8,882 nt of DNA, taken from assembly GCA_020860885.1 (NCBI GenBank), contig JAJBTS010000092.1, positions 1 through 8,882 of the forward strand. The letters run 5' to 3'. This document shows, in pieces, positions 6,486-8,882 of the stretch. Source of the stretch: Bacteroidales bacterium. Its GTDB lineage: Bacteria > Bacteroidota > Bacteroidia > Bacteroidales > Azobacteroidaceae. The notes under the pieces were generated by a model. That model saw nothing but the letters and a program-made list of their open reading frames with translations, searched no databases and was not told where the DNA came from. The number at the start of each line of letters is the position of its first letter. Position 1 is the stretch's first letter. A program made the position numbers and the translations under genes.

Positions 6486-8864
6486 TTAAAGCCTGTTTTT
6501 CTCGTCCGTAATAATACTGTTTGATTTCTTTGCATTTTTCATTTTACCCATTCTATATTGCAGAGTAATGTGGAAGTAGCGCGAATCGGGGTCGCTATCC
6601 ATATTTACAAAAGCATGAGATAAATATCTGTCCCAGGTGTTGGGCCTGTAAAGCTTAAATACATCTTCCACGCCTGCTGATAATTTCCATTTTCCACCAT
6701 CAAAGGAGTGATTCAGTTCGAAAGATACATACCCTGAGTTTTTATACTTTATTACATTGGAACGCCTGTTCGCATAATAATATCCCATTACATTCGCACT
6801 ACCGTCTTTCCATAAATCAAAATCCATATTTATTCTTCCGACAATTCCGGGAGTACTGCTGAATTTCGAATAAACCCTATCCTGAAAACGTATGTCCTGA
6901 AATCTTGCTTCCAACGTGAAGTTACTCCGGAACCAGTTTTTATGAAAGGAATAGATAGCAAAAAGATTCAGATGTTTCGTTTGGGAAATATTCGTATTCT
7001 TATAAGCAATCCTATGATCGGGAGTAAGCTCTACGGTTCCTGCCATTGGGTTGTTCTGTATAGAATATACTGCCCTGAATATCAGATCGGAATGTTGAAC
7101 GGAAAGCGTGGTATTGTGAGTTATTCTCGATTTTAAGAACGGATTCCCTATAATATAAGAGATCGGATCGATATAGCTTTTATTAGGGTTTAGCTGTTTG
7201 AATGACGGCCGTGCGATATTCTTATTATAAGAAAGGGTTGCCGTCAAAAAATCTCCGGTATACTTTACGGAAGCCGAAGGGAACAAATTAAAATAATCGG
7301 ATTTAACTTTTTCTTCGTAAGAGGTATTGCTGTAATTTACATCATTCCACTCTGCCCGTAAAGCCGCAGAAAAAGAAAATAATGAAAGCTTGCCGGATAT
7401 ACCTAAATAGAGTGCATACGTATTATCTTTAAGCAGACTTTTACTTACCGGGCCTTCATTGGTTTGATAAGTACCGTCGTCTTTTATCCCGGAAATTTTC
7501 CCACCCGTATTAAGTTGCCATTTATCCAATGTTGTTTTGTAATCCAACGCTCCCCCGAAAATTTCGTATTTATCTGTAAAATCCTGATTATTATTTACTG
7601 TTTCGTCTGAGTGAGACTCATTTACTTTTTGAACATCATCCGTATTCTTCACATAATAATCGGCAGACAACTGCAACCTGTTTTTACTGTTTTCGTAAAT
7701 GTAAAACAGCGACGGATTCTGAGTATTGGTCTTCTCACGCTGCTTGTTATACGTATCTATAGGATTTTTTTCTCCCTGAACCCACGAGATGTAATTCTGG
7801 TCGCTGTTGTAGCGGTCATCGAGATGTGAGAACCTGTAGATAGCTTCTAACCTGTTCTCTTTATCTATAGTCCACAAAACGGATGGGGTAATCGAAATCC
7901 CGTTTATTTTCCCACTTAACCGGGCATACCGATGGGTGCTTATAGTATCGCTATTCTCCCAAACAGCCTTATCTTCGGTATCGTACTGTTTGTATTGTGT
8001 ATGATTGAATTGCATATCCACTCCGTATACGAAGTTTTTATCTTTCCTTTGCAGGATGGCTCTGGAATAATTACTCGGACGTCGTCCGGCTTCGAACGTA
8101 TTTCTCAGGTCGATGGAATAAAATTCCTGGTTGTAATCTATAGTCTCCACTCTCACCACAGCATCATAAGAGGCATCGTATTCGGGTCCCGGAGTCTGAT
8201 CGATATGGATGGCTTTTATTTGCCTGGGATCCAGTCTCTCCAGATCTGCGGTAGAAGTCAATCTTCTTCCATTCAAAATAAAAAGAGGATTTGATTTTCC
8301 GATCACTTCAACCCCCTCCCGCGGTGAAACAGTCACACCCGGTATGCGCTTAATAACATCATCGAATCTCCCATAAGTGGATAGGTAGCTGTTTCTAACA
8401 TCTATACTGTACCCCGTAGAGGATATAGTAAGATTCTTCTTCCGTCCAGTTATGGTTACTTCATCCAACGACAGATTTGACTCGAGCAGGACTTTTCCTA
8501 ACTGTACAGTTCTATGGTTGATCAAAGAAACGATTTGATCTTTTCTATAGAATGCCGGGGCATACCCCATACTTGAAAATTGAATACCCGATATGCTGTC
8601 GCAATCCACTTCGAAAGAAAAGTTTTTATCCATACATACCTGACCTTTATAAATGGATGAATCAGGCCTCAGGGCTATTAGATTGTACACCGGATCGGAA
8701 AGACTGTCCTGCAACTCCACATGTCCCCGTATATCGACTGTCTGCCCAGAGACAGGAACTACAACCAAAAAGTGTATAAAAAGAAGTACAAACAGATAAG
8801 GTGTTTTAGTTTTCTGAAAGATGTCTGATATGTTAGTATAGGCATATCTGCAAATACGAAACAA
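6486..8864 (-). CDS. TonB-receptor-like outer membrane beta-barrel protein
   Basis: This 792-residue protein is predicted to sit in the outer membrane. The signal peptide has hydrophobic core YLFVLLFIHFLVVV and probable cleavage at VSG|Q (40/41). A divergent carboxypeptidase-regulatory-like sandwich spans about 43-125. The segment LDEVTITG (133-140) resembles the link or TonB-box region. The plug (about 147-245) contains VIKRIPGVTV, VEVIGKSNPLFILNGR and IDQTPGPEYDAS, typical of the family often annotated as outer membrane beta-barrel (PF14905-type). Residues about 246-770 show many alternating aromatic strands, ending with YFHITLQYRM and a charged tail of about 20 residues. The substrate is unknown; no SusD-like partner is adjacent, which argues against a glycan-uptake pair. 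The start is uncertain: 8864 is TTG, the frame has no ATG before about residue 78, and it stays open to the window edge at 8882. Confidence 0.85.
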   Translation of the reverse strand: MFRICRYAYTNISDIFQKTKTPYLFVLLFIHFLVVVPVSGQTVDIRGHVELQDSLSDPVYNLIALRPDSSIYKGQVCMDKNFSFEVDCDSISGIQFSSMGYAPAFYRKDQIVSLINHRTVQLGKVLLESNLSLDEVTITGRKKNLTISSTGYSIDVRNSYLSTYGRFDDVIKRIPGVTVSPREGVEVIGKSNPLFILNGRRLTSTADLERLDPRQIKAIHIDQTPGPEYDASYDAVVRVETIDYNQEFYSIDLRNTFEAGRRPSNYSRAILQRKDKNFVYGVDMQFNHTQYKQYDTEDKAVWENSDTISTHRYARLSGKINGISITPSVLWTIDKENRLEAIYRFSHLDDRYNSDQNYISWVQGEKNPIDTYNKQREKTNTQNPSLFYIYENSKNRLQLSADYYVKNTDDVQKVNESHSDETVNNNQDFTDKYEIFGGALDYKTTLDKWQLNTGGKISGIKDDGTYQTNEGPVSKSLLKDNTYALYLGISGKLSLFSFSAALRAEWNDVNYSNTSYEEKVKSDYFNLFPSASVKYTGDFLTATLSYNKNIARPSFKQLNPNKSYIDPISYIIGNPFLKSRITHNTTLSVQHSDLIFRAVYSIQNNPMAGTVELTPDHRIAYKNTNISQTKHLNLFAIYSFHKNWFRSNFTLEARFQDIRFQDRVYSKFSSTPGIVGRINMDFDLWKDGSANVMGYYYANRRSNVIKYKNSGYVSFELNHSFDGGKWKLSAGVEDVFKLYRPNTWDRYLSHAFVNMDSDPDSRYFHITLQYRMGKMKNAKKSNSIITDEKNRL

Positions 8865-8869
8865 AGATA
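8862..8869 (-). promoter_or_regulatory. Possible -7 box for the outer membrane protein gene
   Basis: On the minus strand TATCTTTG matches TAnnTTTG exactly and overlaps the candidate TTG start codon at 8864. If it is a real promoter, transcription starts near 8855 and the TTG cannot be the start. The first ATG downstream (8845-8843) is in another frame. The -33 element would lie at or beyond the window edge, so it cannot be checked. Confidence 0.35.
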
Positions 8870-8882
8870 GAGTTAAAGTACA

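Noticed and set aside
7932..8294. Plus-strand open frame opposite the outer membrane protein
   Set aside because: The minus strand has a clear plug and barrel pattern here; the plus-strand translation shows no domain and no promoter.

Overview
The window looks like chromosomal DNA of an anaerobic member of the Bacteroidota, most likely Bacteroidales. Three things point there: promoters of the TAnnTTTG type upstream of several genes, start codons without a clear Shine-Dalgarno sequence, and a TonB-receptor-like outer membrane protein with the family's usual N-terminal domain and plug. The genus cannot be fixed from this sequence. There is no sign of a mobile element, CRISPR array, rRNA or tRNA gene.

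Layout. 66-1337 (+) is serS, with its own promoter and a good intrinsic terminator. 1338-1593 is non-coding and holds that terminator, a promoter for the next gene and a leader of about 140 nt. 1594-3834 (+) is pflB, an intact pyruvate formate-lyase. A 15-bp hairpin follows in the 73-nt gap, and then pflA (3908-4636, +), encoding the radical-SAM activase of PflB. A formate/nitrite transporter (4679-5461, -) converges on pflA. After a 174-nt divergent intergenic region comes a secreted protein of unknown function (5636-6445, +). It converges on a 792-residue outer membrane beta-barrel protein (6486-8864, -) whose 5' end lies at the window edge.

The genes from 1594 to 5461 form a mixed-acid fermentation module. 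PflB cleaves pyruvate with CoA to acetyl-CoA and formate, PflA installs the glycyl radical that PflB needs, and the FNT channel moves formate across the inner membrane. The gene order resembles the enterobacterial focA-pflB-pflA set, but the transporter is last and inverted.

The most notable observation is in pflA. The frame is complete and well conserved over 242 codons except for one in-frame TGA at codon 33. It sits inside the CxxxCxxC motif that binds the 4Fe-4S cluster, at a position that is normally arginine. This is either a nonsense mutation (or base error) that would leave PflB without its activase, or a recoded/read-through UGA. The sequence alone does not decide. A second uncertainty is the start of the outer membrane protein: its frame has no ATG near its signal peptide, and a nearby ATG in another frame would join it if one base were added to an A5 run.
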